Shown here in pieces: positions 1 to 7,578 of a stretch of DNA of 64,000 nt; the first letter of the stretch is position 1; each line of letters starts with the position of its first letter. A program made the translations under genes and the position numbers. Origin of the DNA: Azospirillum brasilense (lineage in GTDB: Bacteria > Pseudomonadota > Alphaproteobacteria > Azospirillales > Azospirillaceae). The stretch covers positions 186,001-250,000 of the forward strand of contig NZ_CP059449.1 of assembly GCF_022023855.1 (NCBI RefSeq), written 5' to 3'. The notes beneath the pieces are model-generated. The model did not search any database. It was not told the origin of the DNA and saw only the letters and a list, made by a program, of their open reading frames with translations.

Positions 1-144
1 GGCCGTCTGGCCGAAGGGCGCGAGGCCCTGCACAAGGTCCGGGACCTGGACCCGAAGGACCGCTTCGGAACCACCCGCCTGCTCGCCGCCGCGGACCGCC
101 ATGAAGCCGGCCAAGACGAAGCCGGCCCGGAGGACGATGCATGA
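1..144 (+). CDS. C-terminal end of a TPR-like protein (partial)
   Basis: The window opens inside a reading frame that ends at the TGA at 142-144, giving 47 residues with a helical, charged tail (EALHKVRDLDPKDRFG region). The end resembles the last helix pair of a tetratricopeptide-repeat protein, but only a fragment is visible, so the family call is weak. The stop overlaps the ATG of the next gene (ATGA), so the two are probably translationally coupled in one nif accessory operon running to the right. Confidence 0.5.
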   Translation, partial: GRLAEGREALHKVRDLDPKDRFGTTRLLAAADRHEAGQDEAGPEDDA

Positions 145-914
145 GCGACGACATCGACAAGGCGCTGGACTGGCTGGGCAACCCCGTCGATTGCGACGGC
201 TGCGCCTTCCGCGACCGTCTGGCCGAGGGGCGCTGCGAACCGCTGCGCGCCTGCGTGCACGACCGCTACGCCAAGCGCATCCAGCGCTTCTTCCAATGGA
301 ACGACGATCTGGCCGGCGAGCATCTCGACCATCCCTATTTCGAGGTCCGCGCCAACGCCGCCCGCTTCGCGCCGATCTTCATCGTGCCGCGGCTGATGGA
401 CGATCCGGACGAGACGGTGCGCGCCGCCGTCGCCCGCCGCCTGCCCCGCCGCCTGCTGCTGAAGATGCGCGGCGACCCCGACCGCGAGGTGCGCATCGCC
501 GTCGCCTCCCGACTGGAGGACGCCGACCTCTCGCCGCTGATGCGCGACCCCGATTACTCCGTGCGCCTGCGCGTCGCCCGCCGCGTGCCCGAGGGCATGC
601 TGCCGGCGATGATGCACGACGAGGACCCGGAAATCCGGCTGGAGGTCGCCAACCGCATCGGTCTGGAATGGCTGATGAGCATGGCCTGGGACGACAGCGC
701 CCGCGTGCGCATGGTCGTCGCCCGACGCCTGCCGCCGGAAAAGCTGGCCGCGCTGATCCGCGACGCGGACTGGTGCGTGCGCTTCGTCGTCGCCAGCCGC
801 CTGCCGCCCGAAGACCTCGCCCCGCTGACCGAGGACCCGGTGGATGACGTCCGCACCGTGGCGCAGAAGCGCCGCGCCGGACTGCCCGCCACCGGCGACC
901 TGATCCCCGACTGA
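141..914 (+). CDS. Fe-S cluster/leucine-rich-variant (LRV) repeat protein, nif-associated
   Basis: 257 residues. The N-terminus carries a cysteine cluster at about residues 18-38 (C-D-G-C, then Cys about 14 and 20 residues later), as in the 4Fe-4S domain of LRV proteins described from Azotobacter nif regions. About eight repeats of roughly 24 residues follow, with the recurring pattern D-P-D-x-x-V-R-x-x-V-A-x-R-L, i.e. LRV/HEAT-like helical repeats, ending near residue 240. The family occurs in nif clusters but its exact role is unknown; a scaffold or assembly role is inference. The gene overlaps its upstream neighbour by 4 bases and precedes nifZ by 24 bases. Confidence 0.85.
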   Translation: MSDDIDKALDWLGNPVDCDGCAFRDRLAEGRCEPLRACVHDRYAKRIQRFFQWNDDLAGEHLDHPYFEVRANAARFAPIFIVPRLMDDPDETVRAAVARRLPRRLLLKMRGDPDREVRIAVASRLEDADLSPLMRDPDYSVRLRVARRVPEGMLPAMMHDEDPEIRLEVANRIGLEWLMSMAWDDSARVRMVVARRLPPEKLAALIRDADWCVRFVVASRLPPEDLAPLTEDPVDDVRTVAQKRRAGLPATGDLIPD

Positions 915-938
915 CGCCCCCGCACCAAGGAGCACCGA

Positions 939-1235
939 ATGCGCGAGCGCGCCCGCGATCCGAACGAGACGATCGAACTGGAAGAACGCCCCGCCTTCGA
1001 GGAGGGCCAGAAGGTCCGCGCGCTTCGCGACGTGCGCAACGACGGCACCTATCCCGGACGCCCGATGGGCGACTTCCTGATCCGCACCGGGGACATCGGC
1101 TATGTGAAGTCGATCGGCACCTATCTGCAGATGTATTACATCTACGGGATCGATTTTTACGAGAAGCGCATCATCGTCGGCATGCGCGCCAAGGAACTCG
1201 AACTGGTCGACGCCCGCTGCAACGACCCGCAATGA
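939..1235 (+). CDS. nifZ: NifZ family nitrogen-fixation protein (copy 1)
   Basis: 98 residues. It contains the NifZ core: a V-R-x-x-x-D-V-R-N-D-G-T-Y-P-G segment near residue 30, followed by a small beta-rich SH3-like segment with D-I-G-Y-V. NifZ helps mature the second P-cluster of the MoFe protein in Azotobacter (established); a similar role here is inferred. It is preceded by AAGGAGC about 7 bases before the ATG. Copy 2 follows immediately, which makes a tandem pair. Confidence 0.85.
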   Translation: MRERARDPNETIELEERPAFEEGQKVRALRDVRNDGTYPGRPMGDFLIRTGDIGYVKSIGTYLQMYYIYGIDFYEKRIIVGMRAKELELVDARCNDPQ

Positions 1236-1258
1236 CCTTCCCGCCTGAGGAGCACGCG

Positions 1259-1570
1259 ATGAGCGACGCCATCACCGAAGCGAAGAAGCCCGGCTTCATC
1301 CCGCCCCGCGAACCGCTCTACGACTGGGGTCTGGCGGTCATTGCCGCGGTGGACCTCCACAACGACGGCAGTCACCCCAACGCCGAGGACGGCGCCCTTC
1401 TGGCTCCCAAGGGCACGCCCGGCACCATCGTGCGCATCGGCCACGCGGAGGGCACGCAGATCCCCGTCTATCTGGTGGAGTTCCCGGCCGGCGTCGTCGT
1501 CGGCTGCCTGGAGGAGGAGATCGCCCCCGCCGACGGCCGCCGCCGCGGCGTCCCCGGCGTGATGGACTGA
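1259..1570 (+). CDS. nifZ: NifZ family nitrogen-fixation protein (copy 2)
   Basis: 103 residues counted from the ATG at 1259, which has GAGGAG 6 bases upstream; an earlier in-frame ATG at 1232 has no ribosome site and overlaps copy 1. It shares the NifZ pattern (A-V-D-L-H-N-D-G-S-H-P, then G-T-P-G-T-I-V-R-I-G) but diverges strongly from copy 1, so it is an old duplication or a second subfamily. The likely role is MoFe P-cluster maturation. It is followed 34 bases later by a cysteine desulfurase gene, which fits an Fe-S assembly operon. Confidence 0.82.
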   Translation: MSDAITEAKKPGFIPPREPLYDWGLAVIAAVDLHNDGSHPNAEDGALLAPKGTPGTIVRIGHAEGTQIPVYLVEFPAGVVVGCLEEEIAPADGRRRGVPGVMD

Positions 1571-1604
1571 CCGCCCCCTCCGTGCCACGGCCTGCGATGG
1601 ACCC

Positions 1605-2756
1605 ATGATCTATCTCGACAACAACGCAACGACCCCGCTGGCGCCCGAGGTGCGGGAGGCGATGCTGCCGCACCTGTTCGGAGAGTTCGGCAACCCCTCC
1701 AGCCCGCACGCAGCCGGCATGGCGGCCAAGCGGGCGGTGGGCGAGGCGCGCGCCCAGGTGGCGGCGCTGGTCGGCGCGAAGGCGGCGGACATCCTCTTCA
1801 CCGCCAGCGCGACGGAGGCCAACCACACGGCCCTGCTCGGCACGCTGCGCGCCGTCGCGGCGGAGCGTCCGGAACGCCGCCACCTCGTCACCACGGCGAT
1901 CGAGCATCCGTCGACCCTGATGCTGGCGGGGGATCTGGAACGGCAGGGCTGGCGGATCACCATCCTGCCGGTGGACGGCACCGGCACCATCGCGCTCTCC
2001 GACCTGCGCGACGCGGTGACGCCCGACACGGCTCTGGTCTCCGTGATGTGGGCCAACAACGAGACCGGGGCGATCCAGCCGGTCGGCGCCGCCGCCGACA
2101 TCGCCCAGGCGCGCGGCGCCCTGTTCCACACCGACGCGGTGCAGGCCGCCGGCCGGCTGTCCATCAAGGTCGACGCGGTGAACGCCGACCTGCTGACCTT
2201 GTCCGCCCACAAGATGCACGGCCCGAAGGGCATCGGCGCCCTCTACATCCGCAAGGGCGTCCCCTTCGCCCCGCTGATCCACGGCCATCAGGAGCGCCAC
2301 CGCCGCGGCGGGACCGAGAATGTGCCGGCCATCGTCGGCTTCGGCGCCGCCGCCGGCCGCGCCGCCGCCACGGTGGCTGAGGCCGGCGCCATGGCGATCC
2401 TGCGCGACCGGCTGGAGCGCGGCGTGCTCGCCGCCTGGCCGGGCAGCCGGATCAACGGCGAGGGGGCGGCCCGCCTGTCCAACACCAGCAACATCCGCTT
2501 CGCCGACCCGCAGGGCCGCCCGCTGGACGCGGAGGAGCTGCTGATGCGGCTCGACCGCGCCGGCATCGCCGTCTCGATGGGGGCGGCCTGCGCGTCCGGC
2601 GGCAACGAGCCGAGCCACGTCCTGACCGCCATGGGCCTGAGCCCGGCGGAGGCCGCGGCCAGCCTGCGCTTCTCCCTCAGCCGCTACAGCACGGCGGAAG
2701 AGGTGGAATCGGTCCTGAACGAGTTTCCCGCGCTCTACGCGCGGATCGCGGCCTGA
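1605..2756 (+). CDS. NifS-type cysteine desulfurase (first of two)
   Basis: 383 residues. This is a PLP enzyme that releases sulfur from cysteine for Fe-S cluster building. The N-terminus M-I-Y-L-D-N-N-A-T-T-P is typical. The PLP lysine lies in S-A-H-K-M-H-G-P-K-G near residue 203, and the catalytic loop cysteine in G-A-A-C-A-S-G-G near residue 329. It differs clearly from the nifS downstream of nifU (26729-27934), which has the S-A-C-T-S-G-S loop. It sits between nifZ and nifT and has no partner NifU beside it, so its acceptor scaffold is unclear. Confidence 0.9.
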   Translation: MIYLDNNATTPLAPEVREAMLPHLFGEFGNPSSPHAAGMAAKRAVGEARAQVAALVGAKAADILFTASATEANHTALLGTLRAVAAERPERRHLVTTAIEHPSTLMLAGDLERQGWRITILPVDGTGTIALSDLRDAVTPDTALVSVMWANNETGAIQPVGAAADIAQARGALFHTDAVQAAGRLSIKVDAVNADLLTLSAHKMHGPKGIGALYIRKGVPFAPLIHGHQERHRRGGTENVPAIVGFGAAAGRAAATVAEAGAMAILRDRLERGVLAAWPGSRINGEGAARLSNTSNIRFADPQGRPLDAEELLMRLDRAGIAVSMGAACASGGNEPSHVLTAMGLSPAEAAASLRFSLSRYSTAEEVESVLNEFPALYARIAA

Positions 2757-2794
2757 CCAAACGACAGTTAAAAACACGACGACTGGAGAGTGAC

Positions 2795-3004
2795 ATGAAG
2801 GTGATGGTGCGCAAGGCCGGTGAGCAGTACACGATCTACGTCGCCAAGAAGGACCTGGAGGAGCCCATCACCGAGATGGAGAAGCCGGGCCTGTGGGGCG
2901 GCTGGGTCAAGGTCGCCAACGGCTGGACGCTCGACCTGCCGGAGATGCCGGCGGACACCCGCCTGCCCATCACCGTCGAAGCCAAGAAGCGCGGCGCGGA
3001 GTGA
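2795..3004 (+). CDS. nifT: NifT/FixU family protein
   Basis: 69 residues. The sequence begins M-K-V-M-V-R and carries the family core D-L-E-E-P-I followed by W-G-G-W-V-x-L/V-A-N-G-W. The family is small, conserved in nif clusters and of unknown function; mutants usually have mild or no phenotype. GGAGAG lies 6 bases before the ATG. It overlaps no gene and is followed 5 bases later by a small unknown gene. Confidence 0.88.
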   Translation: MKVMVRKAGEQYTIYVAKKDLEEPITEMEKPGLWGGWVKVANGWTLDLPEMPADTRLPITVEAKKRGAE

Positions 3005-3009
3005 CGGCC

Positions 3010-3294
3010 ATGGCCCTGTCCCCGGAACGGATCGACGCCATCGCCGCCCTGGCCGGCAGCCTCTTCGCGGACGGCACCCGGCTCGACGCCGTGGTCCGTG
3101 CCGTGCGCGAGGCGCACCCGGACCTGTCCAACGTCACCGGGGCGCACGCCGCGGTGATGGCGGAGGACGCCTTCCGGGAGGAGCCCGGCTTCAACCTCTA
3201 CCTCGTGGACGGCACCAACCATTGCTGGCTCATCACCAACAAGCCGGAGACGGCCACCGGCGTGGTGATCGCGCAACGGGACGAGGACGACTGA
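3010..3294 (+). CDS. small nif-operon protein of unknown function
   Basis: 94 residues, starting at the ATG at 3010, only 5 bases after the nifT stop. I do not recognise a characterised domain. The N-terminal half is helical (I-D-A-I-A-A-L-A-G, then D-A-V-V-R-A-V-R-E) and the C-terminal half is beta-rich, ending in a conserved-looking F-N-L-Y-L-V-D-G-T-N-H-C-W segment. The tight spacing to nifT and to the following DegT-fold gene (14 bases) indicates co-expression. No function can be given from the sequence alone. Confidence 0.7.
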   Translation: MALSPERIDAIAALAGSLFADGTRLDAVVRAVREAHPDLSNVTGAHAAVMAEDAFREEPGFNLYLVDGTNHCWLITNKPETATGVVIAQRDEDD

Positions 3295-3308
3295 AGAAGG
3301 ATCGCGGA

Positions 3309-4499
3309 ATGACGATGCCCCCGGACAACTCAGCCGAAGACGACGCGGAGCTTGGCGACTACATCCCGCTGATTGACCCGGACATTTCGGAAGCGGAGGT
3401 GGCGGTCATCAGCCGCATCCTCACCTCCGGCAGCCTCGGCGACGGGCGGATGACGGAGGGGTTTGAGCAGGCCTTCGCCGCCTGGCTCGGCCGCGCCCAC
3501 GCGGTCGCGGTGTCCAGCGGCACCATCGCCACGCTGATGGTGCTCAAGGCCTACGGCATCGGGCCGGGGGACGAGGTGCTCTGCTCCCCCTTCGGCTGGC
3601 ATCAGGTGCAGCACGCCATCGCGCTGGCCGGGGCGGAGCCGGTCTTCGTCGACATCGACTACTGGCAGCACACCATCAACCCGGCCAAGGCCGAGGCGCA
3701 GATCACGCCGCGCACCAAGGCCATCCTCGCCGGCAACGTCAACGGCCACCCCGCCCACTGGGACGAGCTGCGCGCGCTCGCCACCGACAAGGGCCTGATC
3801 CTGATCGAGGATTCGACCGAGGCGATCGGGTCCTCCTACAAGGGGAAACTGGTCGGCAGCTTCGGCGACTGCGCGGTCTTCGACTTTTCCGAACCCGGCG
3901 TGCTGGTGACCGGCGAAGGCGGGATGATCGTCACCGACGACCGCAACCTCGCCCATCAGCTCCGCTACCTGCGCCGCCGCGAGATGGAGCACCGCAACAC
4001 GGTAGTCATCACACGCACCATCCCCTTCCAGGCGGGCATGAGCAACCTGACCGCCGCGCTGGGCCTCGTCCAGCTGAAGCGCCTGCCGGAGATCCTGGCG
4101 AAGCGCCGGGAGGTGGTCGCCCACTACGAAGCGGCCATGGCCAGTTTCGAGGGCATCAAGCCGCCCTACAAGGGGCCGGGCGCCGACGACGTGCACCCGA
4201 TGGTCTACGCCGTGCATCTCGGCACCCGCTTCACCGCGTCGGGGCGCAAGGCGGTTCTGGAGGATTTGTCCACCCACGACGTCGAGGCGTCCGACTACGG
4301 GCAGGCGCTCTACACCCAGCAATATTACCAGGAGCGCGGCGCCAGCCGGGCCGACTGCCCGGTCTGCCAGAAAACGGTGGACCGCGTGCTGGCCCTGCCG
4401 CTGCACCACAAGGTCACCGCCGACGAGGTGCAGTTCATCGTGGACACGCTGAAGGACGCCACCGTCAACACAGGGGCGGGCGCGGCGATCTATTTGTGA
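3309..4499 (+). CDS. DegT/DnrJ/EryC1/StrS-fold protein lacking the PLP lysine
   Basis: 396 residues from the ATG at 3309 (AAGGA 8 bases upstream). The fold is that of sugar aminotransferases: E-x-x-F-A-A-W-L-G, A-V-S-S-G-T near residue 65, E-V-L-C-S-P near 90, and I-E-D-S-T-E near 165. At the site where the family has F-S-F-H-P-N-K before T-G-E-G-G, this protein reads F-D-F-S-E-P-G, so Gly197 replaces the Schiff-base lysine. It is therefore unlikely to be a normal aminotransferase. The late motif C-P-V-C near residue 354 is unusual. It sits between the nifT pair and the SIR2-like gene; the real role is unknown. Confidence 0.8.
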   Translation: MTMPPDNSAEDDAELGDYIPLIDPDISEAEVAVISRILTSGSLGDGRMTEGFEQAFAAWLGRAHAVAVSSGTIATLMVLKAYGIGPGDEVLCSPFGWHQVQHAIALAGAEPVFVDIDYWQHTINPAKAEAQITPRTKAILAGNVNGHPAHWDELRALATDKGLILIEDSTEAIGSSYKGKLVGSFGDCAVFDFSEPGVLVTGEGGMIVTDDRNLAHQLRYLRRREMEHRNTVVITRTIPFQAGMSNLTAALGLVQLKRLPEILAKRREVVAHYEAAMASFEGIKPPYKGPGADDVHPMVYAVHLGTRFTASGRKAVLEDLSTHDVEASDYGQALYTQQYYQERGASRADCPVCQKTVDRVLALPLHHKVTADEVQFIVDTLKDATVNTGAGAAIYL

Positions 4500-4588
4500 A
4501 ACGCGACCCCTTCCCAGCGCTTTTCCCCTCCCTCGCCCAGCGGGGGAGGGTCAGGGAGGGGGCAAACGCCAGCCGAACGGGGTTAAGC
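4500..4588 (+). repeat. GC-rich intergenic palindrome (copy 1)
   Basis: Between the DegT-fold and SIR2-like genes lies a C-rich arm, a short loop and a G-rich arm ending GGGAGGGTCAGGGAGGGGGC. The same design recurs at 12168-12228, 23456-23562 and 28069-28162, always between nif genes of one operon. It is probably a dispersed intergenic repeat that forms an RNA hairpin rather than a gene. Confidence 0.65.
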
Positions 4589-5470
4589 ATGACCGACACC
4601 GCCGTCATCGACAGCACGGACACCGACACCGACACCATCATCGCGGAGATCGCCGCGGCGCTGAAGGCACGGGGCGTGGTGCCCTATCTCGGGCCGGGCG
4701 CCTTCGCGCTGCTGCCGGAGGCTGACTGCCCGATCCCGCGCACCTCGCTGGAACTGGCGCAGCGGCTGAACGCCAAGGTCGCCGCACCGGGCCGCATCCG
4801 CAGCCAGCTGACCGCGGTCGCCCAATTCATCGAATCGCGCCGCCACCGCAAGACGCTGGACGGCATCCTGAACGAGATCTTCAAGCGCGAGGTCCCGGCC
4901 ACGCCGGTTCACGCGTGGCTGGCCACCCTGCCCGCACCGCCGATGATAGTCGATGTCTGGTACGACAACACGCTGGAAAGCCTGCTGACCGCCGACACGG
5001 GGCGGAGTTGGGGCCAGATACAGGGCCTGTCCCACCCGCAGGGCGTCGGCGAATGGGTGAAATACTACGCGCCCGGCGGCGTGGAGGTTGAAGCCGGCGC
5101 GGCGTCGGGCTGGGAGACCCTGCTCTACAAGCCGTCGGGCAGTGCCGCCCCGGCGGGGAACTACCTGATTTCCGACAGCGACTTTGTCGAGATCCTCACG
5201 GAGATCGACATCCAGACGCCGATCCCCGCCGTCGTGCAGGAGCGCCGGGCGGGCCGGAGCTTCCTCTATCTCGGCTGCCGCTTCGATCAGGAAATTCAGC
5301 GCACCTTCGCCCGCCAGATCGCCAAGCGCTCGTCGGACAAGCACTGGGCGGTGATCGAAGGCGAACTGTCGAAGAACGAGGCGCGCTTCCTGGAGCTGCA
5401 GAACATCACCCGCCTCGACCTGCCTCTGGACGAGGCCGTCCGGCGGATCAGCGGCGCAATGGGGACGTAA
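4589..5470 (+). CDS. SIR2-like domain protein, nif-associated
   Basis: 293 residues; the ATG at 4589 is chosen because the upstream in-frame part is repeat sequence. The N-terminal G-V-V-P-Y-L-G-P-G-A at about 30-40 is a glycine-rich NAD-loop-like motif. The rest carries SIR2-like landmarks: D-V-W-Y-D-N near 123, K-P-S-G-S, S-D-S-D-F-V-E, and F-L-Y-L-G-C-R-F near 230. The catalytic histidine of true sirtuins is not obvious. Some SIR2-like proteins deplete NAD in defence, but the position at the end of a nif operon suggests another task. Function unknown. Confidence 0.72.
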   Translation: MTDTAVIDSTDTDTDTIIAEIAAALKARGVVPYLGPGAFALLPEADCPIPRTSLELAQRLNAKVAAPGRIRSQLTAVAQFIESRRHRKTLDGILNEIFKREVPATPVHAWLATLPAPPMIVDVWYDNTLESLLTADTGRSWGQIQGLSHPQGVGEWVKYYAPGGVEVEAGAASGWETLLYKPSGSAAPAGNYLISDSDFVEILTEIDIQTPIPAVVQERRAGRSFLYLGCRFDQEIQRTFARQIAKRSSDKHWAVIEGELSKNEARFLELQNITRLDLPLDEAVRRISGAMGT

Positions 5471-5476
5471 AACACT

Positions 5477-5497
5477 CCTCTCCCCAGAGGGGAGAGG
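5477..5497. terminator. hairpin between convergent genes
   Basis: CCTCTCCCC-AGA-GGGGAGAGG is a perfect 9-bp stem lying 6 bases after the SIR2-like stop and before the convergent azoreductase stop. There is a weak T-run on the + side (CATTCTTGTG). It probably serves both transcripts. Confidence 0.55.
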
Positions 5498-5522
5498 GGA
5501 CATTCTTGTGTCGCTTGTTCCT

Positions 5523-6149
5523 TTACGCCGCGACCGGAACCGCCAGGGCGTCGATCTCCTGCTGGGCAGCGGCCAGCGCCTTGGCGCGGGCGTCCGGACC
5601 CATGCCGACGCCCTCGGCGCGGATCACCGTCACGTCGGTGACGCCCAGGAAGCCCAGCACCGTGCGCAGGAAGGCCTCCTGATGGTCCAGCGCGCTCATC
5701 GCGGCGTTGGTCGAGTAGACGCCGCCGCGCGTCGAGGCGATGTAGACCTTCTTGCCGCCGGCCAGACCGACCGGGCCGGTCTCGGTGTAGCGGAAGGTGC
5801 GGCCGGCCTGGGCGATGCGGTCGATCCAGGCCTTGAGCTGGGTCGGGACCGTGAAGTTGTACATCGGGGCGCCGATCACCACGACGTCGGCGGCCAGGAA
5901 CTCATCGACCAGCGCGTCGGTCAGGGCCAGCTCCTCCTGCTGGCGGGCGGTCAGGCCCTCCAGGTTGCGGAACTTCACAACCTGCATCAGCTCGCCGGTC
6001 AGGTGATCCGGCGGAGCGACGGTCAGGTCGCGGACGGACACCTCGGCGTCCGGCGTCGCTTGGCGCAGCGCCGCGACGATCGAGGCGGTGAGCTGGCGCG
6101 AAACGGAGGCGTCGCCCAGCGGGCTGGAGTCGATGCGAAGGATCTTCAT
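5523..6149 (-). CDS. azoR: FMN-dependent NADH:quinone oxidoreductase / azoreductase
   Basis: 208 residues. This is a flavodoxin-like fold: M-K-I-L-R-I-D-S-S-P at the N-terminus binds FMN phosphate, A-P-M-Y-N-F-T-V-P near residue 95 binds the isoalloxazine ring, and S-T-R-G-G-V-Y near 140 is typical of AzoR/AcpD. It reduces quinones and azo dyes using NADH. The ATG at 6149 is preferred (AGGAAG 8 bases upstream); a GTG two codons earlier is possible. The gene is monocistronic and convergent with the nif operon, and is probably a housekeeping or stress function. Confidence 0.9.
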   Translation of the reverse strand: MKILRIDSSPLGDASVSRQLTASIVAALRQATPDAEVSVRDLTVAPPDHLTGELMQVVKFRNLEGLTARQQEELALTDALVDEFLAADVVVIGAPMYNFTVPTQLKAWIDRIAQAGRTFRYTETGPVGLAGGKKVYIASTRGGVYSTNAAMSALDHQEAFLRTVLGFLGVTDVTVIRAEGVGMGPDARAKALAAAQQEIDALAVPVAA

Positions 6150-6298
6150 GGTCACGTCTTCCTGTCCGGGAAGCGGGGCGCCAGTCCGGCACCGTCACCG
6201 CTTCGGTTTGTCTCGGGAGTGACCATAAGCCCGCTTACGCCAATCGATTGAGCCCCGATTTCGCCAATCTTCGTTGCATGGATTGGAACAATCCTCGG

Positions 6299-7066
6299 TC
6301 AGCGCACCCGATTGCCGCCCTTGAACACGACCATCTCGCCGCTCTTCATGACGGTCCAATTCTCGTCACGGGTCAGGGGGCGGGTGGCGACCACCGTCAC
6401 CACGTCGTCGGGCGTCGTCTCCTTGGCGAAATCGACGCTCATGTCCTCGTCGATCAGCGTCGCCGGGCCGAAGGGAGCCTTGCGGGTGAGCCAGGCGAGG
6501 TTGGTCGCGCAATGGCACCACAGGTACCGCCCGTCGCTGAGCAGCATGTTGAAGACGCCCAGCGTGCCGAGGTCGGTGGCGAGGTCGCGGATCAACCGCA
6601 TCAGGGCGCCGCTGCTCTTGGGCGGCTCCGGATACTGCATGCGGATCTGGTCGAGCAGCCAGCAGAAGGCGTGCTCGCTGTCCGTCGTCCCGACTGGTTC
6701 GTAGAAGGTCAGCGTCCGTTCCTTGATGCCCTTGAGCTGGCCGTTGTGGGCGAAGGTCCAGACGCGGCCCCACAGCTCCCGCGTGAAGGGGTGGGTGTTC
6801 TCCAGCGACACCCGGCCGCGGTTGGCGCGGCGGATGTGGGAGATCACCACGCAGGACTTGATCGAATAGCTGCTGACCAGCCGCGCGATCTCCGACTCGC
6901 AGCTCGGCGCCGGGTCGTGGAAGGTGCGGCAGCCCTTCCCTTCGTAAAAGGCGATTCCCCAGCCGTCGCGGTGCGGACCGGTCTGCCCGCCGCGGCGCAT
7001 CAGGCCGCGAAAGCTGAAGCAGATGTCCGTGGGCACGTTGGCGCTCATGCCCAGGAGTTCGCACAT
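6299..7066 (-). CDS. class II glutamine amidotransferase
   Basis: 255 residues. Cys2 follows the initiator Met (M-C-E-L-L-G-M-S) and is the N-terminal nucleophile of class II amidotransferases (YafJ-like group). Other family motifs are visible: [12 protein letters not shown] near residue 30, S-H-I-R-R-A-N-R-G near 75, N-T-H-P-F near 90 and F-A-H-N-G near 105. The domain hydrolyses glutamine to deliver ammonia. No synthetase domain is attached, so the acceptor is unknown. It lies downstream of draB on the same strand (75-base gap) and could be co-transcribed with the dra genes. Confidence 0.9.
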   Translation of the reverse strand: MCELLGMSANVPTDICFSFRGLMRRGGQTGPHRDGWGIAFYEGKGCRTFHDPAPSCESEIARLVSSYSIKSCVVISHIRRANRGRVSLENTHPFTRELWGRVWTFAHNGQLKGIKERTLTFYEPVGTTDSEHAFCWLLDQIRMQYPEPPKSSGALMRLIRDLATDLGTLGVFNMLLSDGRYLWCHCATNLAWLTRKAPFGPATLIDEDMSVDFAKETTPDDVVTVVATRPLTRDENWTVMKSGEMVVFKGGNRVR

Positions 7067-7141
7067 GGATCGGCCCCCATCGCTGAAATGTCGGGTTTCA
7101 AACAGGACGGGGGCAAACCTACGACAGTCCGGGTTGTCCCG

Positions 7142-7570
7142 TCACCCCTTTGCGGGTGGTGGGCAGGGCGGCATCCCGGCGCGGGCGCAGCCTTCCAACT
7201 TGCCCTCGGGCGCTCCGGCGGCCAGCCCGATCCAGGCGTCCACCCGCTCCGCCTCGAATCCGCAATCACAGCGGTCGCCCACCTGCATCAGCGGACGGCG
7301 GATCAGCAGCGGCGTTTTCAGCATCAGCGCCAGGGCCGCGGCCTCGTCCAACGCGTCCGGATCGACCTCCCCGCTCTTCACCGCCGGGGCGGCGCGGTTG
7401 AACCACTCGGCCACCGGGCGGTCGCCGAAGAAGGGGCGCAGGCGGTCCGCCGTCCAGGGCTCGGACAGCAGGTCGCGGGCGTGGACGGTGTGCCCGGCCT
7501 CCGCCAGCAGGGCCTTCTGGCGGTTGTTGCCGGCGCAGCCGGGCTTTTCGAAGAAGATCACGTCGGCCAT
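7142..7570 (-). CDS. draB: nitrogenase-associated ArsC/Spx-fold protein (DraB-like)
   Basis: 142 residues. It is a thioredoxin-fold ArsC-like protein: V-I-F-F-E-K-P-G-C-A-G-N-N near the N-terminus with a single cysteine in the active-site loop, and R-R-P-L-M-Q-V-G near residue 100 as in arsenate-reductase relatives. It starts 8 bases after the draG stop. A third gene downstream of draTG is known in Azospirillum and Rhodospirillum as draB; its biochemical role is not settled. The C-terminus ends with C-G-F and C-A-R-A-G-M-P-P-C. Confidence 0.82.
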   Translation of the reverse strand: MADVIFFEKPGCAGNNRQKALLAEAGHTVHARDLLSEPWTADRLRPFFGDRPVAEWFNRAAPAVKSGEVDPDALDEAAALALMLKTPLLIRRPLMQVGDRCDCGFEAERVDAWIGLAAGAPEGKLEGCARAGMPPCPPPAKG

Positions 7571-7578
7571 GGTCGCGG

